Of a stretch of DNA of 64,000 bases, positions 47,224 through 59,206 are shown piece after piece; position 1 is the first letter of the stretch, and each line of letters begins with the position of its first letter. The notes beneath the pieces are model-generated. The model had not been told where the DNA came from. It saw only the letters and a list, made by a program, of their open reading frames with translations, and did not search any database. Origin of the DNA: Piper betle. Its lineage: Eukaryota > Streptophyta > Magnoliopsida > Piperales > Piperaceae. A program made the translations under genes and the position numbers. Location of the stretch: assembly GCA_033002965.1 (NCBI GenBank), contig JAURVB010013196.1, forward strand, positions 309,318 to 373,317, read 5' to 3'.

Positions 47224-48550
47224 CGGAGATCGACTTCGGAGGCCCTTGTGAGAAGAGAATTATATATCTATGTGTATCGGGTTGAAGAAGACGCTCGTCG
47301 GTGATCGACAACTGATGTGAGGTTGACGAAGGCGCGGGACATTCATTTATTTATACGGTCTAATTGGACGAAAATGCCCCTCTACGCGAAGGAATGGTGA
47401 GTAATGGTCGCACGTGCGAGTGGACGTGTGCCGTGTGCCGTGTGCCGTGCCAATTTGGTTTTGCCTTCCCATTTTGACGGCCGGGGACGGTCATCATCGG
47501 ATCCGCCGAGGTTTAAAGTTTAGAGTATTAAGTAAGCTCGATTAATTCTAATTGTTGCTAAATTTCATTGTGTTATCAATAAAATTTCCAATATCTTACC
47601 CAATTCATACCTGTGTGGATAAATTTAATTTAAACAGGAAGATTTCATTTTAAAACTATGAATAAAAATATATTTATTAGATATTAAAAATATTTTTGTG
47701 ACCAATATTTAATTAAATACAGGTTAAACTATAGCGATATTTTTTAAAAAAATTAACTTAAAAAACCGAATGTAAATTAAAATGTCACAAAGGCTTAAAT
47801 TATACTAATTTTAAAATGAGTTATAAGCCGTTGATCCTTATTATATGGTTTTTAAAATTAAATATATAATAGTTGTCTGTTTAAGAAAAATTTTGAGCTA
47901 AGTTCATCTTTTTTGACATATAAATATTTTATTTAAAAGTATTTTAAATTTAAAAAACTAACTACTTGAATTCACATTACGATCGGTACTGCGGGCCCGC
48001 TGCTGTCGAGGGCAATGTTGTGATTATGAGAATTATTACATTGTTATATATTAAGATAAATTAATAGAGTTGTTTTTTGTTTAGTATAAGACAAACACTT
48101 CCGCAAAGGTTTTCCTTCCAACAAAGCTGGTTGATTTTTAACCGCTACTTGTAATAATGCTATTATTTATACAGAGTGAATGTAACATTGCTTTGAAGCT
48201 TTATAAAATTAAATAATGGGCGACAACGAGGGGTTGTGGTGGAGAGAAGTTTCCATCTTGTCCACTAATAGTGTCAAGGTTTTATCAGGGGAAGGGCATA
48301 AAATTAAATGATGTTCGTACCAATATAATTTACATGCCATATTATTAATTTGTATTTTACTGCACAGTTTATAAACTTCAATAATACTATATATGACCTA
48401 CTTTGGTTAAACGTGGAACATGCACGTTGGTGCATAAGGTAGAACATGTAGAATAAGTAATTCATTGATAATATTGTTTACTGTTTCAACTTTCAATCCA
48501 TATATATACCACTATTAAAACTAGTTACTTTGGCATCATTGGTGATATAT

Positions 48551-48589
<39 letters not shown>

Positions 48590-48934
48590 CATATATGTAG
48601 CATCTAATTCCTTTGCGTAGGATAAGTCTGGACGTGTATTGTGGTGTTGAGAAAGCTATTCTCCACCTCAAGCTTCGAATGGACTGGGGTATCATGAAGT
48701 TGACACTTCGTTCCTTCTTGTCTTCCCTCTAGTCTCCGATCACTTACAATAGTGATGGCATGTGACATTTTATCTACTGTTGAGTTGAGTTATGAACACC
48801 AGGGACCACGGACATCATCATACGTAGCTATATTATATAAAGTTATATGTGGTTCCAAGCACTTTGCATATCTTTCTAGTCGCTAGTCGCTTGGTGTTGA
48901 TCTGCTACTTCATAATTGGTGTATATATATTGGT
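47224..48934. other. LURP promoter side and AT-rich intergenic DNA
   Basis: The near-promoter part has a triple GTGTGCC(GT) repeat (about 47426-47450). Beyond 47500 the DNA is AT-rich, with (TA)n at 48551-48586. No gene was recognised. Confidence 0.35.
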
Positions 48935-48953
48935 GTATATATATATATATATA

Positions 48954-51010
48954 GGAAAAATAGAGGCCGTAATAGAACACTGACATCTTGGCTGCCCGTT
49001 GCGGCCGCTCGCTATGCCAGTTGCTGCGCCCGCCTCATCGCACCTCAATTTGGACAAAAGGTTGATGACAATAAGGGATGGTTGATGACAAGACGATGAC
49101 ATGATGGCAACTGGTTGTGCCGAGGCTGGCAGCGCTCCATGAAACAGAGCAGGGGCGGCGAACAGGGTAAGGGGAAGAGAAAGAAGGGAAAGGAATAGAA
49201 AGAGGGGCGAAGATGGCGACGTTGGCCGGTGGTGGTGTAGGTGACGTCGGGCGGCGATCGCTGGCGATCAGGGTGGAGCAGCAAAAACAGAGGAGGGGAC
49301 GATTGTCAGGGGAAAAATGACTTGATGGCAATTTTATAATAAAAACTTGACTCGCTCCTGAGCCGAGTCAATATTAAGAAATATATCCCAAAAAATATAA
49401 AAAATACAATAAAATAATATAACATAAAACAATCTAGTTCTAATGGATTATTTTATTTTATGGTATTTTATTCTATATTTTTTTCATATTTTTTGAATTT
49501 AATTTCGTAATATTAACAAAAGTCGATACCTTGTCAAGTTTTTATTTTAAAACTACCCCTCCCAAAAAATATTAAAAAATAGGTAAAATACCATAAAATA
49601 AAATAATCCATTAGAATTAGATTATTTTATATTCTGGTATTTTCCTGAATTTGTTTTATATTTTTTGGGATTTATTTCATAATATTGACCCGAGTCGGGA
49701 CCGAGTCAAGTTTTTATTACAAAACTACCCTTGCCCATTTCCTTCCCAACTCATGTCAATATTACGAAGTAAATCTCGAAAAATATGAAAAAATAGATTA
49801 AAATACCATAAGATAAAATAATCTATTAGAACTTGATTATTTTATTTTATGGTATTTTATTATATTTTTATATTTTTCAAGCTATATTTCGTAATATTAA
49901 CTCGAGTCAGGAGTAAATCAACTTTTTATTACAAAACTACCCTTGCCTATTTCCTCATCCCTCCCATGTTTTACCGGCGACTATGTTTTTCCATCCCTAT
50001 TTTGTCGCGCCACCTGCCTGCCGGCCCCGCCCACCTGTGCCTCTCTTCCCTCCGCATTTTTCCATCCCTATTTTATATTATAAAATTATTTTATATTTTG
50101 GTATTTTACTATATATTTTTTATATTTTTTGGGATTTATTTCGTAATATTAACTCGATCAGGACTGAGTAAAGTTTGTATTACAAAATTATTTTATTTTT
50201 TTAAAATTTATTTCATAATATTGACTCGAGTTGGGAACGAGTCAAGTTTTTCTTACAAAATTGCCATTGCCCTTTCCTTCCCCCCACCCCCCTCTATTTT
50301 GTTGCGCCACAGCGACCTCGCCGCTGACCGCCCGCTGCCATCCCTACTCTTCCCTAAGCTTGGACAGTGCATGCTCGGGGTCGCCGTGACAACGTGACAA
50401 TGCCGCAGCTCCCCACCGCCGCCGCCAATGTGGCCCCGCTTACCATCTCTTGCCGCAGCTCCCCACCGGGACAATGCACCTCCGTCGTGGCGGTCCTATC
50501 CGCCATTGTGGCCCCTCCTGCCGTTGCTAGGGAAAAAAATAGAGGGGGGAGGGAGATTGTCGACGGCAAAACAAGGGAGGGCGGGGCGGCAAATACGCCG
50601 GGGAGGAGGAGGGTGCGTAGGGGGGTAAGGGATGAGGGGTAGTGGTGGGGAGTGGGATGAGGAATGTGGCGGGGGGGGTGGGGGGTGGGGGGGCGCGGTT
50701 TGCGGCGGGGGAATGGCAAAACAGGGGGGCGGGGTGGCAAACCGACTAGGGGGGAGGAGGCGGGCCAGGGTGAATAAGGGTGTGGGGACGAGTGACAACG
50801 TCGGGGGTGGGACGAGGAACACGGTGGGGGGGGTGGGGGGACGAGGGGAGTGGGGTGGGGGACGACAGCCGGGCCAGAAAGCTGAAAGAGGAGAAGAGGG
50901 GTGGGGGGTGTGGGAAGGGTGGGGGTGGGGAGGTTTATTTCCAGCTGTTGGATTGAATCCAACGACTGAAAAGATGCAACACAGCCTATGCTGCATCACA
51001 GCCTCCTCAC
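48954..51010. mobile_element. Element D: GC-cored element with alternating inverted modules
   Basis: The left end abuts (TA)n (about 48934-48953). The right end holds a palindromic box GTTGGATTGAATCCAAC (50947-50963), the same box as in element A, then GATGCAACACAGCCTATGC and a (TG)n tract. 49000-49320 and 50270-50940 are GC-rich, the latter with very long G-runs on the plus strand. 49320-50250 is a series of AT-rich modules of alternating orientation, each with a GACTCG/GAGTC head next to AATATTA. For example, a 30-mer at 49441-49470 recurs inverted at about 49582-49611. The open frames are compositional. There is no transposase. Confidence 0.65.
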
Positions 51011-51063
51011 CCTCATGTGTGTGTGTGTGTGTGTCATATGTGTGTGCGTATGTGTGTGTTTAT

Positions 51064-51429
51064 TTTTGTCTCAGTACGTATAATTTGATTGATTTTTATG
51101 TAAAAACTAGTTAAATACGTGAGTTTTAGTGAGCTTGGAATTTAATTATAAGCTCCAAGAAAATTTGCTTTATGAGTTATATATGTAATTATTAAGTACA
51201 AATTCGAGTCAACGACGAGGTGTTTGAGTATTACCAATCTCGGTTACATTCAAGTCTCAAAGGTATATTTTACCATCAAGCATTTCACCATTCAATATTG
51301 TAAATGATTATGAAGGATCATGTTAACTATGGTTAGAACATCACTAATAGAAATCTATCTTTTTACGCAAGGGCTGTTTGTTTGGTTAGTATAAAAATAA
51401 TATAAATAACATGAAAATCTTAAACCAGA
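51064..51429. other. AT-rich spacer
   Basis: No feature was recognised. Confidence 0.3.
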
Positions 51430-52310
51430 TAACCTTACTAAAAGCGGAGTTGCAAAAATTTAGCTAAATCGGATCGTGAGGGTTTTTGATTCAAAAATTA
51501 GCTAAATCGGACTTCATGCGAATCACTCCGTGAATTAGTTGATTCGAGCCAATTCTAAAATCAGCCCAAATTGGCCAATTTCAAAAAGCAGCGATAGACG
51601 GGGAGGGGGGAGGACGGGGCAACGACGGTGAGCGGAAAGCAGCGAGGGCAGTGACTGGGCGACCGGGAGGGGAGGGGGCGGGGGGTGTTGTTGGGTAGGG
51701 GGCAGGGGGGAGAGGATTTGGAGGAGCAGAAGGGGGTGGCGGTGTGGGGCAGTGGTGGATGAGCGGGCCGGTGCGGTGGATGACCAGGACGTGCGCAATG
51801 GATGATCTGGCTGATGCAGAAGAGGGTGGTGGTGCGGGGGGTACTGGGCGGGGCAGGGGGCGCAGGGGGCGGTGGGGCCGGGGCAGGGTTGGCAAAGGGC
51901 ACAAGGGGGGCCGGGCCGACTGGGGAGGTGGGGTGGGGCGACAGTCGTGGGGAGGCGGGGCGTGGCGGCGACGACAGGGGAAGGAGGGCTGTGGGTGTGG
52001 GAGGGAACAGAGGGAAAAAATAAAGAAATAGTGGTGGCATTCTCGTAATTAAAATTTGACTTAAATCTGACTCGAGTCAAAAATAATAATTAACTCTAAA
52101 TAATTCAAAAAAATCCAAAAAATATAAAAATACCATAAAAGATAATACATACTATAATATCAAAATAATATATTCTATAATTAATAGCACACTGATTTTG
52201 ACGTAGTTGAAATTTTTGTATATGACCAATTTATACCGATTCAACTAAACCGATTCGATTCGATTCAGTGACTCCATCAAAAATTGATTCCAATTTTTGC
52301 AATTATGATT
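51430..52310. mobile_element. Element E: GC-cored repeat with AATCGGAT ends
   Basis: A G-rich core (51595-52015) lies between flanks with ATCGGA/GATTCGA words (for example GCTAAATCGGATCGTGAG at about 51461; ACCGATTCGATTCGATTC at 52247). Right of the core are a GACTCGAGTC module (52069-52078) and AAAATACCATAAAA, both shared with element D. Boundaries are approximate and no target duplication was identified. Confidence 0.5.
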
Positions 52311-52429
52311 AAAAGTAGTATATATCTTATATATTTTATATAAAATAAGTACATATTTAATGTGTATTATATTCAAAATAATAATGATTATAATCAATTA
52401 CTGCTCCCATGTATGACTAAGAAAATTTT

Positions 52430-52473
52430 CACCTTTTCTTATATGAAGAAATAAGAAAAAGGTGAAAAATTGG
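52430..52473. repeat. Short inverted repeat (hairpin)
   Basis: TTTTCACCTTTTCTTAT is followed after a few bases by ATAAGAAAAAGGTGAAAA, giving a stem of about 17 bp with one bulge. It could be a MITE remnant or a small-RNA hairpin. No further support. Confidence 0.6.
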
Positions 52474-52479
52474 TTGCAC

Positions 52480-53149
52480 ATATGAGAGTATATGGGTGAC
52501 CACTTTGAAGCAAGAGTGTTTATCGATCGAGTTTGGTCGGGTAATGGCTAAATCAAACCTGCAAGTTACTTTAAATTTTCGTACCAAACTCGATCATTTA
52601 CAATTTAAATTTTCACTACCCGAATCCGATCATTTAAACCCGGTTATAATATAAAAAAATTAAATTCAGATAATAATATTAAAAATAATTAATTAAAATT
52701 ATAGGAAGATTAATTAAGCTAATATAAAAAGAAATAAAATTGAATATATATATTAGTTTTATATATAAAACAAACATATTTTTCTAACAACTCATAGTAA
52801 AAATATAATTTTTTAAATTTTATATTAATGATACTAGGTACCCAGTACCCGATACCCAAAATTAAACCCAACAATTATAAGACATGTATTTGGTTGTCTA
52901 AAATCAAACTCTTTTATATAGATACTATACCTGAACCATTAGGATTTTGTAGGGTTGGGTTTCGCAGGTACCCAACTCGATCAACACCATACTTCGAAAT
53001 AATCATGATCATTTTGTGCACCTATTTCAATATAACTATATTTTATTTGTACACAAAATAATAAATACAAAAGTATTTTTTATAATTATTTTTGGCATGT
53101 TAACTATTTTAAAATTTTAAATCATTTATATTATTTTCATGTCTATAAT
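52480..53149. other. AT-rich intergenic DNA
   Basis: The frame at 52828-53061 has no recognisable motif. Nothing else was recognised. Confidence 0.3.
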
Positions 53150-53501
53150 GGGTTTGTTTGGTTGTCTTGAAATTGCATGAAAGAAATATAAAATTTAGAG
53201 GTCACAAATTTTATTGTGTTTGAATGTCTTGAAATTTAGTTTTAAAAAAATTAAATTTCTATAAGTTTATTTAAAAATTGTACAAATCAATATTTTCTTA
53301 TGAAAAGAAAAAAATAAAAGAAAATTTTGGGAGGCACATACACATGCACATAAGAAGGAATATTTCATTTTTATCTCATTTTCCTACTATCTAAAAATGT
53401 AAGAGATTTTTTAAAAAAATCATATTATTTCATCTTATTGTATTTGCATTTCATATAATTTTTTTTCATTTACACTATTTTCATGCCAACTAAACATACC
53501 C
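53150..53501. mobile_element. MITE-like element with 15-bp terminal inverted repeats
   Basis: Starts GGGTTTGTTTGGTTG and ends CAACTAAACATACCC, an inverted match with two mismatches, enclosing about 320 bp of AT-rich DNA. TAA is close to both ends but the target duplication is not clean. Class II non-autonomous element; superfamily unclear. Confidence 0.5.
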
Positions 53502-54019
53502 TAAACAAAACCTTAATAAACTCATATTGTTTGCATCGAGCTAGCTAAGGAACTAAATGCGTCCTAATTAGTTAATTGGTAGTTGTTTTTCCCCACCAAA
53601 TCATTTGTCCCCCCGCTCATTGATATACAATTTAACATAAGAAAGAGAATATCTAAATCTTGATGTCCATTGTTTCTTGGACTTAGCACATAGGATTGGT
53701 TTTGGTTTCAAAAAGTTTATTATATTCAGATATGCATACATGTCCATGAGAAAATGATAATTTGATTAATTTCGGACGTCGGCAAATTAAAATGGATGAT
53801 CGAGAGTCTTCTACCATGCATTCATTCTCTTTGGATCCTAATCAAGTTGCATGATCCGATTAACGACGTATCAATTAATCCACTGATATTAAGTCATAGT
53901 CAGAACTTAGTTTATCAGAATTTTGAACTGCAAAAACTCTTTTGATTCAACTCTAGCTACTTGATCCATGACTATGAATCAAACTTTACTGGGTGATTCC
54001 AATATGACATAAGACTTCA

Positions 54020-54075
<56 letters not shown>

Positions 54076-54638
54076 ATGCAATTCTTCGAAGCGAAAATTA
54101 AAAAAATCACCGCCTCTTACATGGAGATTTTAAAGCTAGCTAATTATGTTATAAATAAAATTTTCAGTTGCAAATTATAAAAGAGATAAATGCATGAATT
54201 TATCGGCTTCATTTATCTATTAGATTTTAAAGTAAATAAATGACTCTGAGTTGGCCCGAAGTCTTCACCAACTCCTGTCCATATAGAATTGCGCCTAGAG
54301 TTTTTGAACTAGGATAACTCATGCATTAAATCTCGTTAAGAACACGCTTAGGTAATCGACAAAGAAATCACTTCTGCATTAGTAATGTACCAATTCGTCA
54401 ACCATACTTATGATGATTAGCATGACATGGAAGTACTTAAGCAGATCATTACATAACATTTGCCATCAAAATACATTTATCTGATATTGGTCGATATATT
54501 AACGTCAAAATTCTAGTTTCCCTAGCTAGCTGATTAATGGCGTCTAATAGGTGAGAAGTTTTGCATATATACGGCCACTAATTTGAGCATCCACAGACCA
54601 AAATTAGTTTGAGAATATGATTTTGGGTCATCATATAA

Positions 54639-54680
<42 letters not shown>

Positions 54681-54862
54681 AAATATTCACAGGAATTATG
54701 AATTACTAATAATATTGGAGAAATATGGCTATAAAATTTGAGTAAATAGGTGCAATTTACACATTAATTAGAGAATGCATTAGAGATTCCACACCTGGGA
54801 AGCGAGCCATATGTATACATATTGAAGGACCACATTGTACTCATTATTCTCCACAGAAAGCA
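53502..54862. other. AT-rich intergenic DNA with long (TA)n
   Basis: A (TA)n of about 48 bp lies at 54025-54073, and a compound (TA)n(GA)n at 54638-54680. No gene was recognised. Confidence 0.4.
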
Positions 54863-54871
54863 TAAAATTAA

Positions 54872-55015
54872 GAATGGGAGTTAGCTCCTCCCAGGGGCAA
54901 TGCTAATGGAGACGTTGCGCATTTTCATTGTCGATCATCCGAGGAAGAGGAAGCGATGGTGGAAATATATGGCATCTCCATCGGCGTCACTTCTAATATG
55001 AGCTAAAATTTTTGC
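54872..55015. mobile_element. MITE M2: 144-bp relative of M1
   Basis: Flanked by identical 9-bp repeats TAAAATTAA (54863-54871 and 55016-55024). Its left arm (TTAGCTCCTCCCAGGGGC...) and inverted right arm (TTAGCTCATATTAGAAG...) align with the arms of M1 at 16418-16508, including the inner TCTCCATCGGCGTCAC. The arms are less perfect and there is about 50 bp of extra middle sequence. Non-coding, Mutator-type. Confidence 0.85.
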
Positions 55016-55024
55016 TAAAATTAA

Positions 55025-55784
55025 CCTTATTCAACTACATGTTGCATCATGAAGGAACATATTAAAATGAAGATAGCCGATCTTAATTAGCAGACTGATG
55101 GCAACTTAAACTAATTAAGAAAAATAATCATCATGATGAGGTAATTATGCTAAGCAAGAACGGTGACTTTCAAATCAAACACTTCAACATTATGTTAATT
55201 AATTTAATTTGTTCTAATCTTGAACAAAATATTAATGCTACGTCGAAACCTCCGATCTACGCATACTTGTAAAAAATGTTGTCAACTGCCGTACAATTTG
55301 CCACCTGGAAGCAAGTGATTGGCCCATCCGGTTTGGGCGGCCCATATGGCATGACCTTATTATAGGTGGAAGGTAGGAATGAAAAAACCATCTCGACGTC
55401 AGTCAGAATATTATTAGCCGAAAAGATTGAAAGATCGTCACGTCGTCCGTGGGTGGCAAGCGACAGTGACAACGAGCTCGGGATAAAGCGACCAATATAC
55501 AAACACGAGTGCATGATTTTGTTGCTGCTCGTTTGGCGTCGGCCCCAAAGACGCTTTCGGCAACACTAACATATCTGAGAATCCAACACGTTGAAAGGAC
55601 CAGGATTGGACAAAGGTGATAGCGTGATCGAAGAATGGCTGGTTAGCTGTTCATAGCTAGCCTCAAGTGAATAGACGAGAGGGAAGTCATCTACGTCATT
55701 GACCTCGGCCCTTCTAAATGAAATACATCGGGCCTACGTTTCACTATTGATGTAGAAAATTCTTCGCCTCCTGTGTACGGCTAT
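55025..55784. other. Intergenic with an unassigned minus-strand frame
   Basis: A minus-strand frame (55257-55514) ends MPYGPPKPDGPITCFQVANC and eleven more residues. The region is less AT-rich than its surroundings and may be an exon, but I recognise no family. Confidence 0.25.
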
Positions 55785-56475
55785 CAACTATTTAAGTATA
55801 GTTAAAAAAATTAGAATCGAAATCGGAATTAACTTTTGATAGAGTTATTGAATCAAATTGAATCGAAGTGGTCAAGAATCGATTTAGTTTAATTAGTTTA
55901 AATTGGTCATATATAATAATTTAACTAACTCATAAAATAAATATATAAAAATTAGGTATTAATGACATTTTAATATTTTATGATATTTTTCATATTTTTT
56001 AAGATTTTTTTAAAATTATTTAAAATTAGTTATTATTTTTGGCTCGAGTTGGAATCGAATCAACTTTTAATTACTAGAATGCCACCCCCGATGCTCCCAG
56101 CTCCTTCACCCCAGCTGCCACTGCCCTACCCCGCCAACCTCACCTCCCTGTCTCCCCCGCCGTCCCCATGGGCCTCGATTGTCCCCCACACAAGGGCAGC
56201 GGTAGACCAACAGAGGCAGGGCGGAGGTCAAGGGGCAACAACAGGGAGAGGGGTGGCGGCTGAGGGAGGGCAATGTAAGGGGTATTTTCATCATTTTAAA
56301 ATTTTAATTTTAATTTTACCCATATATAAATAATTTATTTAATATCATACTAAAGGTATTTTTATTATTTATCCAAAAAGCCGATTCTCTCCTGATTCGA
56401 CGCCAATTTCAAATCGGATCGCTCACGATCCAATTTAAATCGGCCGATTTCTTCGCCAGTGCTCTTAACATGTGC
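55785..56475. mobile_element. Element F: small GC-cored repeat related to E
   Basis: A core of about 200 bp (56080-56280), C-rich then G-rich, is preceded by GGCTCGAGTTGGAATCGAAT (56041) and TATTTTATGATATTTTTCAT modules, and followed by TTTTACCCATATATAA (56314-56329), as at the right ends of B and C. The outer flanks carry AATCGGA/TCGGCCGATT words as in E. Boundaries are approximate. Confidence 0.5.
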
Positions 56476-57040
56476 TCTGCTCATCAACAAGAAGCATCCG
56501 AATTCTTATGACCCTTTGTATGAAATTCTTCCCAGCTCCAGAAAAGTTATAAGCCGTGTTAATAGAGATGAATAGTCTACATATCGCCGAATTGTCTGCA
56601 TTTTTTTTATGGTGATCGCGCGAATCCAATTAAACGTGTAATAATCTGTATAAAAAGAAGTCTTTGATGTTGAGGCTGATATTGAGACGGTGATTGGTGG
56701 CGTAGAGATTGCTAGCGACCTGACTTTACCTCTCAAATGGTATATATACAGTTCCTTCTTAAAATTGTAAACCGAGTACTTCATATTGTTTTAGTTTTAT
56801 GGAAAGAGCATATATATATATATATATCCTTTAAAAGGATACAACCCTCGATCTATATATGAAGAAATTTATTGAGCTCCGTAGCTAATTCTTGTATGGC
56901 GCCTTCTCATACCCCTCACCCTTCGTTGTAAAACTCGTCCTTAAATGTAAATGCATAATGTAGGTAGACCATGACGTCTTCAGACAAGCTTTTCTTCTTA
57001 CATACATTATATTATCATAATTCCATTGCTTTGGAAGGGG
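56476..57040. other. Intergenic DNA
   Basis: (TA)n at 56811-56827. No gene was recognised. Confidence 0.35.
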
Positions 57041-57138
57041 GAAGGGGAAGGGGGGGGGGGGGGTGTTGTGGGAAGAATGGTATTCTGTCTAGCTAGGGGT
57101 GGGGTTGTGGGAAGAATGGTATTCTGTCTAGCTAGTTG
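57035..57138. repeat. G-run and 33-bp direct repeat
   Basis: GGAAGGGGGAAGGGGAAG is followed by a run of 14 G (57050-57063), then two copies of TGTTGTGGGAAGAATGGTAT plus TCTGTCTAGCTAG (57064 and about 57104), separated by GGGTGGGG. The plus strand has G-quadruplex potential. Confidence 0.85.
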
Positions 57139-59206
57139 TCGACAAACTCGTTCTTAAAAATGGCAAGCTTGCTTCTGGCAGCGACAAGCAATACAGAGGC
57201 ATTCATACGAAAATTTCTAGATATATAGATATGGGCACATAAAAATGCTTTGATGCGTCAAATAACATGAATTTGATGTGCACACATGGGGTGAATTGGA
57301 GCTCAATTATTGAGTGAATACGTCTTCATCAACGCTGTGAGCGAGATGTCGGCTCAAGTATTCCTTTCAATCCATTGCCCGCAAAAGGACTGAATGACTT
57401 GAAAGGTATGGGCAGTCGGTGGTCCGACTTCTTGTATGCTTTTGTTGTTCAAATTTCCCAACCGTCTTTCCTTGAACTTGGCCTTGCGATGGTTCTTAAT
57501 CAACACTTCAAATCCTTGAACAGCACTCGATTAGATGTGCTTGCTGATATGGGTGTGTAATTTTACATTTACTTTGTACTTTGGCCAAGTTAATTTTGGC
57601 CATGTCGGGCTTTGGTTTAATGAGCTTTGATGTAGTATTGACACGGCAGGAGGTGACCTGTGAAGAAACTGGCCGACTCAAGGAAGCCTTCTACTCCCCA
57701 ACCTCTAAACCCCGATCAATTCTGAAGAGAAGGACCATTCTTTGTTTCAAACTAATCAAGATTTTGGATCTCAAGAGTCTTACGAATTTTTTTGGATAAA
57801 GACAATCATGTTGGACAAGTCAATCTAGTGAAATGACCAAAAACGGGCAAAATCGTAAGCAAAAATAAAATATTAAGAAGAAGAAGAACCTGAAAGAGAA
57901 TTTGATAGGAACCAGGAGCTTACTTTGTTTGTCAGGTTGCGTAAGCTGGCCGTAGATACTTGTAATTTGGATGATGCTGGAGCAGTACAATTCTGGTTAA
58001 CTATGTAAAAATAATATTTTCTTCACATGTAATACAGAAGACCAACCTGAGCTCAAAGATACCCGACTACACTCATAGATATAAAGCAAAAACAAATCTC
58101 AAACATCTGAAACATCAACGGCGCAGATCATTGCTTAAAAGCTATAGCCAATGTTCAAAATCCACAACAGACCAATTAATTGCTTAATTAGAAGCCCAAG
58201 GCCTTTACCCTGTTAGGTTTAAGATAAGATGTACTCAACAAGGGAAGGGGAAAAAAAGAAGCCCCCCAAAGGGATACAAGTCATGGTATAAAATGTCAAA
58301 AGGAAGAAGCAGCATGATAAACAATCTCAAAACAACAAAATCCAAAGTATCTACTAGCCAGCATAATTGTGCAAACTTCATTTTTCATCCATATTATTCC
58401 ATATAATTGAGGTTAGAGGTCAAAGATACTGTCCCTCCATTTCATCCAATCAAAAACATATTAATGCTTAAACCTAAACTTTGCAAGGCCAATAGAGATA
58501 CAGATAAAACACAGCACTTGCTTAAATCTAAATAAAGTTAAATAATAAGTGAACTGACATTTCACCTTAAAAGCATATTAATCAAGTCAGAGTTTATACA
58601 ACTTACATAACAAGTTATGAATATTTCAAGATTATCTTGATCAAAGTCATATTATCATTAACCAACATCATACTTCCAAGAAATGGATGCTTATTATTAG
58701 TCACAGCTAAAGCAAGATCCATTAGTTTTGATAGGATTGTCCAATTACCCGTTGGAAAAAAGGGAGGACAATGAATTAAAACATTATTTTGAAAGCAACA
58801 TGTTGATGAAGAAAATTGTTTTGGGAGACAAGTATCATAAATTCTCTCATGTGCAAAAATGCAATCTCTGTCTACCATTGGAAAACTAAAAACAAAAATC
58901 AACAATGACAAACATACTTCAAAAATTTATTTGACATAAGTTAGTTCCTTGCCCTAAAATTATTTTTTTAGTGATAGCACTGGAAAACTCAATATGACTT
59001 AATAAATGATAGGCACAATTCATTTTTCACAGAACTACATAAGTAGGTGATCCATTGATCTATCCTATCACTGAACATTTTGCAAAAAAACAACTTTACT
59101 TAAGGAATCAATGTACCAACAATAACACATTAAAAGTTTCAAAAACAAGGGCAAAAAGGTAAGCAAAATATCCAAGTATCATTTCAAAAAAGGCTCAACA
59201 GCCTAC
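57139..59206. other. Intergenic and 3' flank of the L17 gene
   Basis: Plus-strand frames at 57375-57560 and 57581-57799 and a minus-strand frame at 58615-58911 show no family I know. The first two lie in fairly balanced DNA and could be remnants. Confidence 0.3.

Noticed and set aside
46885..47304. Plus-strand frame overlapping the LURP-one exon 1
   Set aside because: Shadow; contains translated (TA)n.
50354..52080. Several 100-200-residue Pro/His/Ser-rich frames
   Set aside because: Low-complexity readings of G-rich cores in elements D and E.
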